This document shows positions 1 through 12,545 of a stretch of 64,000 bases of DNA, one piece after another. The position numbers and the translations under genes were made by a program. A model generated the notes under the pieces. It worked only from the letters and a program-made list of their open reading frames with translations, did not search any database and was not told the origin of the DNA. The DNA lies in NCBI GenBank assembly GCA_001949185.1, contig BDGG01000021.1:274079-338078 (forward strand), given 5' to 3'. Within the stretch, counting starts at the first letter, position 1; each line of letters begins with the position of its first letter. Source of the stretch: Ramazzottius varieornatus. Taxonomy: Eukaryota; Tardigrada; Eutardigrada; Parachela; Ramazzottiidae.

Positions 1-2529
1 GAGATATCCGCCTTTTGTGAACATGTCCCCGGCCAAAGCTTGCTGCTCCTTCCTGCCCACCTACAACACATGACACAATAACAAAGCAGAAAGGCTAAAG
101 ACTGCCAGACAAAGCCCTCTCCTCCTTGGTCCCTGGATTCACTGACGTCTCTCCTATTCTGCTGGGAGCAGCAACCTGGACTTGAACCTGCAAAGGTAGC
201 AGAGGATTTTAATTACAGGCAAGGATGATGCCTGCCAAGTACCAACAAGCAACCGTCAAGGCCAGCTAGATGACACAAGTGAAGAGTCATCAACTCCAGC
301 ATTTCCAACTGCAGCCTTCTCCTTCGGACCTTTTCCCTCACATCCATCCATCAACGCAGATAACAAGACAAATACTGCATCGGTTATTCATAGCGACACT
401 CGACGCTTTCTCTAAAAATCTCAATATATACACATGGCCTCATGTTTACGGAACACGGCAGACGCCTCGACGAAGGATAAGTATATCGTCAAATAGGTGA
501 TCCACCACGGACAAAAAGTGTCTCCTGAGAATAAACATGCCCACGCACTGCGCACTGCACGAAAAGACCACAACGTCTGCCCACTACGGTTTGACACCAC
601 AAAAGACGCCACGGTGCTAACTGCGCATAATTGCCCATCCATGGCGCGCCATCAGAGTCAGACATGAACGCAGGTGCGCGCACTGGTGCATCAGCTGATT
701 AACCCACTTGAACACCCGCATACACGGATACGCAACTTGAAGGGGACCAAGCTATTGCAAGAATGCATAAGTTAATGATACAGTGCAGGCCCTCACCGTT
801 AACATCGACCACCGATCCCTGTCCATCCCGATGGACTTGAGTGATGATGGAGGTGGGTCCCTCGGCTTCGGACGGCATGTTGTGGCTGTGGGGGATGAGA
901 GGGACCCAGACGCTGGAGGTGTTGCTAGCGTAATCCGGGGGAACCACCGATAACTGCACACTGCAACTCATTCGCCTTATTCCTCTCTTCCACCGGATTA
1001 ATCCATTACCAATCCACAAAATAATAGGCAGCTTCTATCCATCGATGGGGCCCGATATCCAACAGGTTCAGATGGTATAATCCAGCTGCGATAAATCATC
1101 CAGTGTTAGGGGAAAGCAACAGATGTGCCGTCAAACTGGCGACGTCCTTCTTGATTCCCTTCGTCGTGATATTCTCGAGTGGGCTACGGTACAAGGCTGG
1201 CTGCTGGCAAAGTCTGCAACACGAACAAGAACCAGTTAGGAGTTACGTATACCAGAACACGAGAACAAGACGAGCTTGCCTGCCTTCATAGCCATAATTT
1301 GATTGCTAGCTTGTTGCCTCGGCGGAAATCGTGTAACCTACGTACACGAATGAAAAACGCAGTGCGCCACACTGATGTGCTGCTGAAGCGCGTCTGTCGG
1401 AGCATGGCAAGCCAAAACGCGCGAAATTAAAATGGTAGGCCATAAATTTACCGGAGTCAGGTCTCGAATATAGGAAACCTTGGCATCGAATCCCGGTAGA
1501 AGTGCATTTTCAAGTATTGAGCTAACAGGTGCAGTCAATCAACCGAAGTGGGGTTATGTTTCGTTTTCATATCCAAGCTGCGGTGGAGGTTGATTGAATG
1601 ATCCTACTTTTCGGTCAAATTGACAATCTTGTACGTCACAGAATGGTTACGTCATGACTAAAATCTGCCCCGCATATGCTTTGACGCATGACGTCAAGGA
1701 TACTTTACGGTGGCCTTTACTGTGTCCAGCAACGCGCGCTTTAGCAGCACATCAGTGGAAGAAAATAACGTTCGTGTTAGCTCCGCCTTTCCACTTCCGG
1801 TCGAGATGGCGCCACTCACAGCACATGACTTGCACACGACGTTTGCTTCCATCTTCCATGCTTTCTTGAGTTGGCACACGATTAATCGGTTGGCACACTG
1901 TCGATCGGTATCCGGGTCTGCATAATAATCGTGGACAACGTCGCAAACATCTGAACATACTAGCGCCCACAAACGCAACAAGCTCGCAGAAAGTATTGTG
2001 AGGTCTAGTTAAGCTCGTGCCACATGCTCGCTTTTTCCAAATTTCTTCGGCATGTTTCGAAGTGGTCTGCACTAGACGTCGGCGTTGTCGGTCCCCTTCT
2101 TTCACGAGTTCCTTGTTAATTTGGTATGTACCAGGTGGAAGCTCAAGATGGCCTGCGAATAAGGTCACCTTCCGAATTCAAGTTCCCTAGCCGTCTGCAC
2201 TGTAGATCCTGTCAAATTCCGTGCGTTCTTCGTTCCAAGTAGCTTATCATTGTATGCAATTAGTGTCAAGCTTTGGCGTATTGGATGAGCTATCAAGTGA
2301 CAGCCTGCGGTGACGGCTACAGGGAAGCAGGCCGGATGTTTCAAAAATGTTGTTGGGCAGCTTTATAGCTGGCACCTTCATGAAAACAGCAACACTGTTA
2401 CAGTGTATAAGGGAAAGCGCTTACGTGAAAAACTTCATGGATCAGTGAACAACTATGGACTAACAACAAGTAAGGCTACAATGGCCTTCAACGAAGCAAC
2501 CAAAGTAGGGACTAGGTACTTTCGACTTC
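1..2529. other. No supported gene
   Basis: Only short open frames occur here and none shows a recognisable domain, good splice borders or biased composition. One 138-codon frame on the minus strand (1752-2168) was considered and rejected. A short shared motif of about 20 bases (CACTGATGTGCTGCT) appears in inverted orientation near 1368 and 1742, which could be the ends of a small decayed repeat. Otherwise I see nothing. Confidence 0.5.
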
Positions 2530-3558
2530 TCAAGACGAGTCTTCCTCGTAGGCCACATTGGAATTTGATTCGTACTTCTTGTTCTTCTGCGCGATATATC
2601 GAACGCGGTTGCGACTAGGTGCGGGAGCAGTGGGAGCGACATAGGCTGCCGATGTGCCGCTGTTACCGTAGGCCGAATAGACCTTGGTCTTGACAGGAGC
2701 AGGTGCCGGGGCATAGCTGTCGTCCGACGAATCATCTTGGTCCTGGTTGGAGGCCACCGCCGCAGAGGCCGCTGCGGCGTTGGAGTATGAGTTGCTGTTG
2801 AGGGGAGGCTGCACGGCATAGGTCTGGACATTACCGTCTCCGTTGGAAAGACCAGCCCTGGAGCTGGAGGAGGAAGCACGAGCCAAGACATCAGCACCAC
2901 CTTGGTTGGCTTGGGAGGAGATACCGAAAACTAGCGACGGAGCGACTTGGGGAGCCGCAATGACTTTGTAGGAGACGACAACGGGGGTGGAAAGAGAGTA
3001 GGCCAGGCCGTTCATACCCTGCTGTTGGGACTGCTGCACGTCGCCCATGTACTGCGACTGCGACTGGGCCACGTTACCCAGACCATACATGTTAGCGTTG
3101 GTCAGTATTCTGGGCGATCCGTTGGACTGAACAACGAAGCTTCGGCCCGGCTGATACAGACCACTGATGCCGGCCACATTGTTCTGCATGGTGATGCCGA
3201 ATCGGCGGAGAATGTCTTGGACGGTGGACTGGATCTGGAAGCCAATGTTCTGGGCCGGAGCGCTGTCGACTTGAACGACCTGCACACCGTTGCCTATATC
3301 GCCACTGCGGACCAAGAAGTTACCGCCGTTGCTAGAGTAGGCGCTAGCGCTGGCCCCGTTGGAAGAGCCGTAGTTGTTGTTGTTGTTGTTGGTCTGGACC
3401 AACTCGTCCGAATCGTCGCTAGTCTGTACCGTGTAGACTGGAGCGCTGTTAACCACATTACCACCATAGTTTGTGTTTATGGCTCGCGCCTGTCCACCAT
3501 AGCCGCTGTCGCTGGAAGCCGAGGCTCCACTTAGCACACCGACACTGCCGTAACCCAC
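2530..3558 (-). CDS. Low-complexity Ser/Asn/Ala/Gln-rich protein, last exon
   Basis: An open frame of about 342 codons on the minus strand ends at 2530. Composition is strongly biased: Ser, Ala, Asn, Gly, Tyr and Gln dominate, with a run of six Asn coded by a GTT/AAC microsatellite (about 3373-3390) and short Ser and Ala runs. A less repetitive middle part (around residues 105-165) contains Ile/Leu/Phe-rich stretches. There is no ATG at the upstream end. A TAG acceptor-like site lies just before the frame (about 3559), so this is probably the last exon of a gene whose first exon, perhaps with a signal peptide, lies further upstream and was not found. The composition resembles secreted structural or matrix proteins, but no family is recognised. 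Function unknown. Confidence 0.6.
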   Translation of the reverse strand: MGYGSVGVLSGASASSDSGYGGQARAINTNYGGNVVNSAPVYTVQTSDDSDELVQTNNNNNNYGSSNGASASAYSSNGGNFLVRSGDIGNGVQVVQVDSAPAQNIGFQIQSTVQDILRRFGITMQNNVAGISGLYQPGRSFVVQSNGSPRILTNANMYGLGNVAQSQSQYMGDVQQSQQQGMNGLAYSLSTPVVVSYKVIAAPQVAPSLVFGISSQANQGGADVLARASSSSSRAGLSNGDGNVQTYAVQPPLNSNSYSNAAAASAAVASNQDQDDSSDDSYAPAPAPVKTKVYSAYGNSGTSAAYVAPTAPAPSRNRVRYIAQKNKKYESNSNVAYEEDSS

Positions 3559-5836
3559 TACAATTCGCCAGAAACGATTTATCCTAACAATGCAGATTAC
3601 TTGGGAAGATTCAGATTTCTCTGCGCTGTATAATTTCTCCGGATATTTTCTCGATTTTTTGACTGACTATGAGAAGAGCGAGACCATAATATGCAAACTA
3701 AACTGGGCTTGGTGGAAAAATGGAAAGAACTTACTATTGGCGGACGAGGAAGAAACAATGGCAGCGAGAAGGCACAAACTCCCTAGAACAGCCATTCTGC
3801 CTGAAACAATTGCCAAAGATAGGTGGTATTATGAAAGAGAAGGACCAAGATTGATGAGAGAGTGCGTTGGAGAAGATAACTTTGTGCTGAGGTTTTATTG
3901 GAAACACAACAGACTTTTGGTAGAGTGAAAGGACAGGTGTCACTTTCGATGCGAGGAAAGCTTGATGTTTTTCTGGGTTCCAAGGTCGCTACGTCGCTTT
4001 TCTTTGTCGGAAGAGTATGAATCAAAGTGGCCCGCGGCATCCCAAGCAGGAACTTTGGCACGTCATAACATGCCATCAACAAGCAGCACTGCTTCCTGCA
4101 ACAAAAAGAGTTCAAGCCTTCGAACCTTCATTAGCATATGAATATTCAATTTCCACATGGCTAATCACTCGGTTTATCGAGAGACACGTATATAGAACGA
4201 AAACTACCATCAAACGTTCATCTTCGCAGCTTTCACTTGTTCTGCTAAAGATCACAAATATACAGTACCTGGCTGCAGGCATACTAGAAAGATTGTCCCA
4301 CGCGGACGAAGAAATCATCCTTCCAGAGCGACAAGCCGTCACGTCACACCTTATAGTCCAAAGTAGGAGTACCTTTCGTCAAGACTTGAAACCTGACGGT
4401 GCGTGTCAAATTGGGGGACTACAACTAGACCACTGCACCAGATAAACAATGTAAAAGAAATCCTGCTACAAAAAGACGGCCTGTGGCACGACAAAGAGTT
4501 TCTACTTTCATAAGCACAATCGCTGATGGAAAGTTTGCAGCTTGTGCTTATTGTAAGATCAAGACATCTTGCGCTCTAGTGCTGCAACTTAGAATAGCTT
4601 GGAGTGTAGAGGACCTCGCTCAGAGGATGGACCCTGATGCAACTCATTACGGGCAGGAGGCCGTCTGTTATACATATGGGCCCAAAACGAACCAGCCAGG
4701 AAACGAAGGCGAGGTAACAACGGTCCAGCGGCCTCAACCAGGAAGCCAAACCAATCCGTAAGACGCTCTTCCCTCTCCTTATTTGCCCATGCGGTTGATA
4801 GAGGACCCTATCCTTCCGCCTACGCTCTAAAAGCATGCCTGAATTAACATCTTTGTCCATGCAGGTCTCAAGAAGGCGGTTGCGGATTCTCATTGGGGCA
4901 AACTATCCCTTGCTGCCCTGCTGCATGTACTTTCGGCTGCTGCTAACCAAGACTACCCAGACTACTGGCACTAACGACGTCCCTCATGCCAACAACTCGA
5001 TCGATTGGCCTAGTTAACCGCTGACCTGAACTCGACGACCTATCGAAGGGAACTAACTTAACTCATCCATGCGCGGATTGCTAATTCCTTTCTGTCAAAA
5101 GAAGTGCATCATTCTCATCTAGCTTCTTTGCCCAGACCTTCAGCCCTCGCTCGAGATCCTCTTCCACAACAAAACTAATGACGTTTATGCAAACCAATAT
5201 TAGAACGAGAAATCAATAGCTTTACATGATATCTGCTTGCCTGCCTGCCCTGATAAGTGAGGGCGGCGATGGTGCGTACAAGAGTTCAACAGCTAGCGCC
5301 GCAAGTACGTTATGCAACGTAAACTGCTGGAAGGTGAGAGCGCTTACGTAAGTGGCAGGTAAGACGGGCTGTTGTTGTTGTTGAGTGACGCGTCATCAGC
5401 CATGGCAACATTAGGTTCTCACCGCAAAGTGTCCTTGTATCTGGCTCTTTCCTGCAAGGAAACCAGTCCGTAGAAAGCAAGCGTGTCAACACTTGTCGAA
5501 CAAGAAAAAGACAGCACATGATTGTGGCTGACGTAGGGGGAAACCCTCGGTCCGCTGACGTCTTTATACGCAGAAAAGCGGACTTGCTGAACTGAAAAAA
5601 CCGCGCGGTACATTTCTTCAACCACGCACTCAACCAACCCATCGCTTTCTTACTGACGTGCAACACTCACAACAGATGGTACTTACAAGTGTTATGTTTG
5701 TAACTCTGCGCACGTGGTACAGCCTAATGCTGCATTTCCGTAAGACGATACCTGCCACTTGTTGCACAACATCGTCATCTCATCTGCAAAACAGAGCGGA
5801 GACAGTATTATTTCATATACGTTAAATTATATCAGG
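3559..5836. other. No supported gene
   Basis: Short unrelated frames on both strands only. The missing first exon of the low-complexity gene ending at 2530 may lie here on the minus strand, but I found no convincing signal-peptide exon with a matching splice donor. Confidence 0.4.
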
Positions 5837-6193
5837 ATGTCTGTTGTGATCATGGCGTCCACTCCGAAACGGGACAGCTTGTCCAACTTTGTCCCTAAAG
5901 CTGGACCGCAACTTACCGTCGTCAACTGCCAACCTGGACAGATGCGCTTCGTAGCACAGCAACCGCACGACTCATCAGCCAATCTGGAGACCAGGTAGCC
6001 TGAAATGACACCCAAAATACTAGAATAGTTATTGATTAAGCTTGTATCTAACTTCTTTCGCCAAATCCAAAGAAGTACAAGAGTATACAGTGTTGGTCGT
6101 CTGATAGGCAACTTTTGTCCACTTACAGAGTTCAAGAAGGTGGCACATTCGGATGTCGCTGCGGTAACCTCTGCGGTTGCGGAAGGTGTGGAG
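5837..6193 (+). CDS. Possible two-exon Cys-rich small protein (3' end open)
   Basis: A candidate first exon runs from ATG 5837 to 5994 (MSVVIMASTPKRD...), followed by a GTAGCC donor. After a 134-base intron, a second exon 6129-6193 is in phase (2/1) and flanked by TTACAG and GTAAGT. It codes a compact cysteine cluster, GCRCGNLCGCGRCG, spaced C-x-C-x3-C-x-C-x2-C, which could bind metal. I could not place the last exon with confidence; some nearby acceptors would give a stop within a few codons. No family is recognised. The good splice signals and phase match argue for a real gene, but the short length keeps confidence low. Confidence 0.33.
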
Positions 6194-6859
6194 GTAAGTT
6201 AGGTGTCTGGTGCTGCTAAAAATGCCTTCCGGCCACTGTTGAAGAGCCCAACGACTCCCGCAGCAGCTTTCTAAAGAAGCGCCACGCCAAAGAGCAGTTA
6301 TGGCCAACTAGACGCTTTTCCCTCCGATCATTCGCTACAGTACTTCATCCTACCTCCCGGACCATATTGGTGGCCACGTGCCATGCACCGTACAATTAAT
6401 TTCTGATCATCTCCATACCCAGACGCTCTGGCCCTATGATGTCCTTATCTATGCTCAATTAGCCACAGCAACACTGCTGTTGGATTTAATGCTCGACGGA
6501 TTAGTTCCGCACAAAAAAGTTGGATAATTTCACCAAGAATAAAACGCTTTTAGAAGGGGTTTTCGTTCAGTGGTGCTATATGAAACTTGCTCAGAAACAG
6601 AAAGAGGAACTAAAACTGATTGATTGACATGAAAGACTTTTCAGTTGATGAAAGAGAAATTTTGATCCAATGAACGTAGTACGTACGGTATGACAGCGCG
6701 CAATTCAGGAGCTGGATCCGTCCAGCGAGTCAAAGTAGCTTTTGTCCCCGGCTGAGTGGATGATCGCAGTACGCGAAGACAGCCGATTGGCCTAGAAGAA
6801 CGAAGACTATGATTATTCTCAACGACCATTACAGCAAGAAGAAGGGCGGACCAGCCTGA

Positions 6860-9800
6860 AGGTACCTGTAGCTCCGGCCGGCCAAGCTGATTCCTAATGT
6901 AGTTCCATCTCGTCAGGGTTGCTTCCATCAGCTTCTGCGACTGTTCATGAGACGCCCACGCCTCACCCGTCTCGAAAGAACTGACAACTTCCAATAGCCC
7001 ACCCAAAACTCCGATCCTGAAACAGTAAGGCCGGATAACGAAACCTTTCATCGGAACAATATGACTCACAAAGATAAGAAATCAGGTTGGAAGGGGGCAT
7101 TTTACTCATTGGCCAAACGTATTTCGTCAGTGCATTCTGCTCGAAAGACCGACAGAAACTTCAGGACATCAATCTTGCTTTCCGCTAACGCCCTAGTCAA
7201 CTGCACAGCGCAGTCATGCTGCCTTTGGAGTACAGACGTACTGGCGCAAGCCTTGAGGGGATCCTGAGGATAGAATCTGGGTGGCAAGACACGACAAGAT
7301 ACTTACGTCACACGAAAGAAAGTCATATATACCGTAACCCGCCCAAATCGTTGGATTTCTTCGAAAAGCTCTTTGTGCGCGGTGGTGGCTGCATGGAGTA
7401 GTTGCTGGAGGGAAGAGCTTTCTGCGCCAAGAAGAGCTTCCCACAATAACAACCAAAATCGCAGAGGGCTCAATATCTCTTCTCCCTACAAACCAAGATT
7501 TCATTAGGCACTGATCTAGAAGGACAGCCCCAGCAAACCTTGCCATTTTAAGAGCTTCGATCTTGGACACCATGACGTCAGCGATGGCTTTCTCTTGCAG
7601 TCGACCCAGCTTGCGCAGTGTATGGTCAAACTCCTCCTGGCAGTGCAGTTTCAGTCCTTCTTCCATTTCTACCCCCGTATTTTCCAAAGCAGGAGTGCGT
7701 ATCAACGCGCCCCAAGATCTGCAACAGCGTCAATCGGTTATCAAAATCCGGGAAGGAATTCTGACACTATATTGCATTGTAGTATATCTGAAAATTATTG
7801 TCTTTAGCAATAATTCTGGCTACTGTGTTTGAATGATAAGCGTCTTCACTTCCTATAATTACCCGACCGGACATGGCGTTTTTCCTGGACTGTTCTGTTA
7901 CGTGTATGCGATGCAATGTACACGTGCGTTGAATACACGTACGAGGAGAACATAGCGAAGTTGTCAGGNNNNNNNNNNNNNNNNNNNNNNNNNNNNNNNN
8001 NNNNNNNNNNNNNNNNNNATGCCTGGCAACTCCACTATGTTCTCCTTGTATTCTTGCTAGTCTGCTCAATGTACTTCCTTGTTCGCTGATTCCATCCAAT
8101 ACTAGCCATGTCCGGCTGTTAGCTCCTCCTTATTTCCGGCAGAGATTGTCCCGCATGAATATGTTCATGAAGTTCCCGCGACGGAACATTTTAAAGTCAA
8201 GTTTATTCACGCTCTTTGCATCCCGCGAATTTCTCAACCGCCATCCCACCCTTCGTGCTCTCCTGCTTTTTATTTCTCGATAAAAAGGGGTCTCTGAGCC
8301 TTCTAAGGGGACCAGAGCAGCTCAGAGGGAAAGGTGGAAGGCTGATGCACCGAGCCGCCACTTCCTCCTTGGTATCTCACCCAGACTGTGTACCAACTCG
8401 AGTCTAGCTGTATCGACGTCGCCCATCGATGCGACCAGACGACCTCAGCATGCCCAAATAAAAATCATCCGCGTTCGCTTATCATGAATAGTTTAATTAA
8501 CTTACAATTTGTGTTTCAGCAAATCGCTATATGCTGTTCTCTGGCGTTCCTTGACGTACACTTCCGCTTCCAACCGGAAATTCTCCAGTCTTCTCTGCTG
8601 TGTCCTGCAATCGAACAAATTATATTTCCTCTCATCTTTACAGGAAGAGATCTGCCCTTTTCCACGAGGCTTACATACAGTGTGAGCTTCTCTTTGGCTT
8701 TCAAGTATTCCACTCTCAGACTCCAGCACTGAGTGTCGAGAAGTTTCGACGCCTCGTCCCTGGCAGGACCCAAATCAACAGGTGACACCTACGAACGAAA
8801 CAAAATCTCTTTTCCGTTCAAGGCAGAACCACATTAATCTTTTCTTAGCCAGAACTACAGTGAATGGCATGGACCTCGAATACCTGTCGTAAAGCCGCTT
8901 CGAGACCCCAGCAGAAACTTCTGAGGTGGTCCCCGAGGACGTTCTTTGGAAGACAGGTGAGTAAGGGAAGACTAGGGTCAGTTAGCTCCTTCACCCAATG
9001 CGAGCCAAAGTAATTGAGAATTGCATCACAGCGGACTGTCGTCCTGTCGCCTTTCGCGGATAACTGACAAAGTATTGGGAGGTGCTATGTAGACTAAATT
9101 ATTAAATACAACAGCATTAGAGAAGAAATTCTCTTACAATATACCTGCTTATTTTCTTTTTTCCGTTCCTGCGACTCTTCTATTACGACGAGTACTTCGT
9201 GGTCAGAGATGATAGCCGGTAGTCGAGCTGGAGTTCCTTTGGGCTGGGTCATCGGTGTGACATTGTTCCTGCAGATAATCAATTTTACGGTTCGATAATC
9301 CAACAAGAAAATTACAAGAATGCTAGAGCACAGTGACACTACGAACATCCTTCTAAAGATGTTCCGTAATGCTGGTTTTTCAGCTTGAGAGATGTTCCTG
9401 ATCCCATTATGTTGCTCAGATGGTGCTGTTCCGTCCAAGACGATGCGGATACTTTCTGATGATTCCTGCATGTTCTCGATGACGGATCGCATACTGCAAA
9501 TAACCAGACAGGCAGTTCTGTACCACAAAGAATATGTAGCGCCATGGGAGATTTCGTTACAGTTCATTAGCGTCGGGAGATGCGGATCCGTGGACGAGTG
9601 GAAATCTTTTGCAGAGACAGCAAGCCGCTGGAAGAGAAATATCACTGATGTACGTGCTGGAATTTAGACTGATAAGATGAAATCTAAGTCCCTTACCTTC
9701 CCAGACAGTCCCATCCATCCTATCCTCTTGAACACAAACTCGGAAGAGAGAGTGAAGATAGCGCAGGATAACACGAATGGAATCGGAAACAATACAAAGT

Positions 9801-10100
9801 TACAAACGGCATTCTCGGGGTGACGGGGGAAGAACTTCCGAAGAAGCTTGTGGCAAGATCAAGGAGTTGATCAGCTGTTCGATGATGACTGGCGAAGGCC
9901 AACAAGTTTTCTGGCGGTAAAGGTCGATTACGCACAGACAGCGCCGTAGTACGAGACAAAAACCGATCCGAGTCAACCGTAAAATTGAAGTCTTTTCTTT
10001 TTCCAACACTCAAAAGTGATCGACTGACGTCGAAGCGAGCCGAGGTAACCGAACTAGCCGTGTAGAATGAAGCCGTCAGACTGACACCACACGACACCAA
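6860..10100 (-). CDS. Unrecognised multi-exon membrane/coiled-coil gene (partial model)
   Basis: Several minus-strand exons with good splice sites look coding. About 9645-9146 contains a hydrophobic segment (VVSLCSSILVIFLLDY) and ends phase 0 at GTATAT. About 9071-8907 starts LSAKGDRTTVRC, ends LEAALRQ and is phase 0. About 8783-8680 carries DEASKLLDTQCWSLRVEYL. About 8594-8500 (QRRLENFRLEAEVYVKERQ) is helical. About 7705-7530 is a charged coiled coil (EEFDHTLRKLGRLQEKAIAD). About 7470-7333 reads LSPLRFWLLLWEALLGAES. About 7275-7110 and 7020-6860 follow. A possible first exon with a hydrophobic stretch lies at about 9830-9700. Together this suggests one long protein with one or two membrane segments followed by a helical region. 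I do not recognise the family, and the first exon, last exon and several joins are unresolved. An assembly gap lies in an intron. Confidence 0.4.
7941..8057. repeat. Inverted repeat around a 50-base assembly gap
   Basis: The sequence left of the gap (about 7941-7968, GAGAACATAGCGAAGTTGTC) is matched in reverse complement by the right side (about 8019-8052, read on the minus strand GAGAACATAGTGGAGTTGCC). Ns fill 7969-8018. The unresolved bases are therefore the centre of a palindrome. It lies in an apparent intron of the minus-strand gene. Confidence 0.7.
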
Positions 10101-10457
10101 CCGATTTTTAACGGTTTGTTTTCGTTGTTCCTAGAATCTAGCTTAATTAATTTATTGTGTTTTATCAGGTTTTGCGATTTGGGAATGGAATTACTTTAGT
10201 GGTCCGTTTAATCCCGCCAATCTCACAGACGCAGCTGCTCTTTACTCTGGACTACCGAATGATTTATGATCATCAGAAGAGGATCTTGCTTTTGTTGCAA
10301 AGGGACGGGATACACGGATGGTGCGTTTCGTCCGTGCTGCTCTCAGAAGCTGCAAATCTCCCTTCGGACATCACGCTAACGAATCGACTCTTTAACCTCG
10401 TTCAGGCGTGTTTTACCCTGTAATCGAACTTTTTTTGCTGGTTGTGCAGACGGAAGA

Positions 10458-12387
10458 ATGATTGTGGAGACTCCGGAGATTCACTGGCACGGCAAGAACA
10501 ACAAGTCGGAAGCCATCTATTCCGCTCACGTCCAACCTCAGCCATCATCATCATCTTCTTCTTCTCCAGCTTCCTACCGAATTGTCACGGGTGGTGTCTC
10601 GGAAATTAGGATATGGCTGCTGACGCCCGCATCAAGAGACGCCATGGAAATGCCACAGTTGGAGTTCCGCGCATCGTTGGAGCGACACGAAGCGACCATC
10701 AACGTGGTGCGCTTTAGTCCAGATGGTCAGATGCTGGCTTCCGGCGACGTTGACGGTCTGGTCATTCTGTGGAGGTTTGTCAGTGAGTTGAAGAACGCGA
10801 AAGGCATCCCCGAGAGCGAGCTGGGCTGCGTCAACCTCGAGACGTGGACATCGACGAAAGTGCTACGAAAACATGTCAGTGAAGTGACCGATCTAGCCTG
10901 GTCGCCTGACGGAACCATGCTGGTTACCTCTTCCGTCGACGATTCCAGCATCGTCTGGGATGTGGAGAAAGGCGCTATGCTCAAAACTATGGGAGACGCT
11001 GAACACTATGTCCTAGGTCAGTTCTCCAGCGCGAATTTCGAAAGCTTTGACCATTTTTCACGAATCAATGAGCTTAGTTGACGAATGAAGTCACTCCAAA
11101 TATCATTTTATAAACGATAAAGCGTTACGTCATGCGCTACTGCAGTTGGGTAAGGCTAAATTCAGACGTCACAGACTCACAGTTCTGTTTATTGCATACG
11201 CTGTAATACGACATGCATCGTGACGTCATACGCAGTCACAAATGGGAAATGGTCGAGGAAACCCGCGGAAAGAGGGAAAGAGCGGTATATACGTGTCTGC
11301 TCTATCAACGGTTATGTGTTGGTAGGAGCCAACTGGGACCCATATAACCGGTTCATCGTTACTCTGTCCGCCGACAAAGCTCTGCGGGTGTATAATCCGT
11401 CGACGACGCTAACGGCTCCTCTACAGAAAGTGATGCGCTACAACGTTGACGAACTGAACACGGAAGCCATGTTCATTGGGGAAGATAACTGTATGGCGCG
11501 AAGACGCCTGGACTTTTCCCCTGACGGAAAACACCTGCTGGCTCCAGCAGGTAAACTCAGCCTCGCTCTGTTCATGGTCAACTGACTGTATTCCGTCTAA
11601 AATTTGCTTATTTGCTCAGGAGCAACGAGGGTAGACCCGAAAGTGGAAGGGGGGAAGAAAATTGCCTGCAGTTACCTCTTTGATGTGTCACGGAAACAGA
11701 AGATGACAGCCAAAGCCATCCTGCCAGCAACAGCGCCTACTTCCCTCGCTCGTTTCTGTCCGAAAATGTTCACTCTAAGGGAATATACTAAGCCGGAAGT
11801 GCTGCAAGCGACACCGACCAAGTCGACAACCAGCGAAGAAGACGACGTCGATGATGAAGCCGAGGCAGACACTGAGTCCGAACCCTCAGAAGCCATGGAA
11901 GTTGAAAGGTCAGTTTTGTAATTTCAAATGAACTGGCTGGAATGCCCGCCTATCACTGCTATCTGTTTTTCTTAGGTCAGGAAGTCCTGAAATTCCACCA
12001 CCGCCACGAAGAGAAGAGGAGGAGAAGCAGCCTGTACTGTACAGACTGGTGTACGCCGTCGCCACCACCAGCACCGTCTTCTTCTACGACACGCAGCTGC
12101 ACCGACCATTCGGCTTTGTCGAGTCCATCCACGTCGCCGACATTTCCGACATTGCCTGGACACCCGACGGAAGGATCCTCGTTGTCTCCTCCCTCGACGG
12201 CTTTTGCACCTTTATAGAGTTTGTGGAAGGGGAACTAGGTGAGGAATATGTAGCACCACCTAGACCTCAGTATGAACTTGATTTCGTTCAGCCGATAGAA
12301 CTAGATGTAACCAGCATAACTGCCCAAGAACCCGTAGCTGCTAACCAGCCAGCTGCAACCTCCGACGTGGTGATGCAGGCAGCGTAG
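10458..12387 (+). CDS. CHAF1B: Chromatin assembly factor 1 subunit B (p60), WD40
   Basis: Four exons: 10458-11016, 11326-11550, 11620-11908, 11976-12387, with consistent phases, giving about 494 residues. The protein opens MIVETPEIHWHGKN, like the family start, and then shows WD-repeat signatures: VVRFSPDGQMLASGDVDG, TDLAWSPDGTMLVTSSVDD, ANWDPYNRFIVTLSADKALR, RRLDFSPDGKHLLAPAG, YDTQLHRPFGFVESIH and SDIAWTPDGRILVVSSLDG. These follow CHAF1B repeat by repeat. CAF-1 deposits H3-H4 behind replication forks with the CHAF1A and RBBP4 partners. The tail after the propeller is short (about 50 residues) and I see no RRI-x-LTP-like ASF1-binding B-box, whereas vertebrate CHAF1B has a longer tail. A strong donor (CTAG/GTGAGG) near 12237 could allow another 3' end. 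It runs tail-to-tail with otopetrin. Confidence 0.93.
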
Positions 12388-12545
12388 TGGGTACTCAGAG
12401 CATTGGACGATCAGCGGTATTTATTTGCTGTCTCCTTATCATTCGGGGCCTTTTCGGTAGGACTTTCTTTTGTTCAAGTTTTATATTCCTTCTCTTTATT
12501 AAATTATCTCGTCGTTCAAAGTATCTGTCACAGGATGCATGGTCA

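Noticed and set aside
1752-2168. 138-codon minus-strand frame
   Set aside because: No ATG start, no family match, no splice partner, and it overlaps a possible small repeat.
2947-3534. 195-codon plus-strand open frame, Val/Gly-rich
   Set aside because: Reverse complement of the low-complexity Ser/Asn/Ala exon; repeat composition keeps it open.
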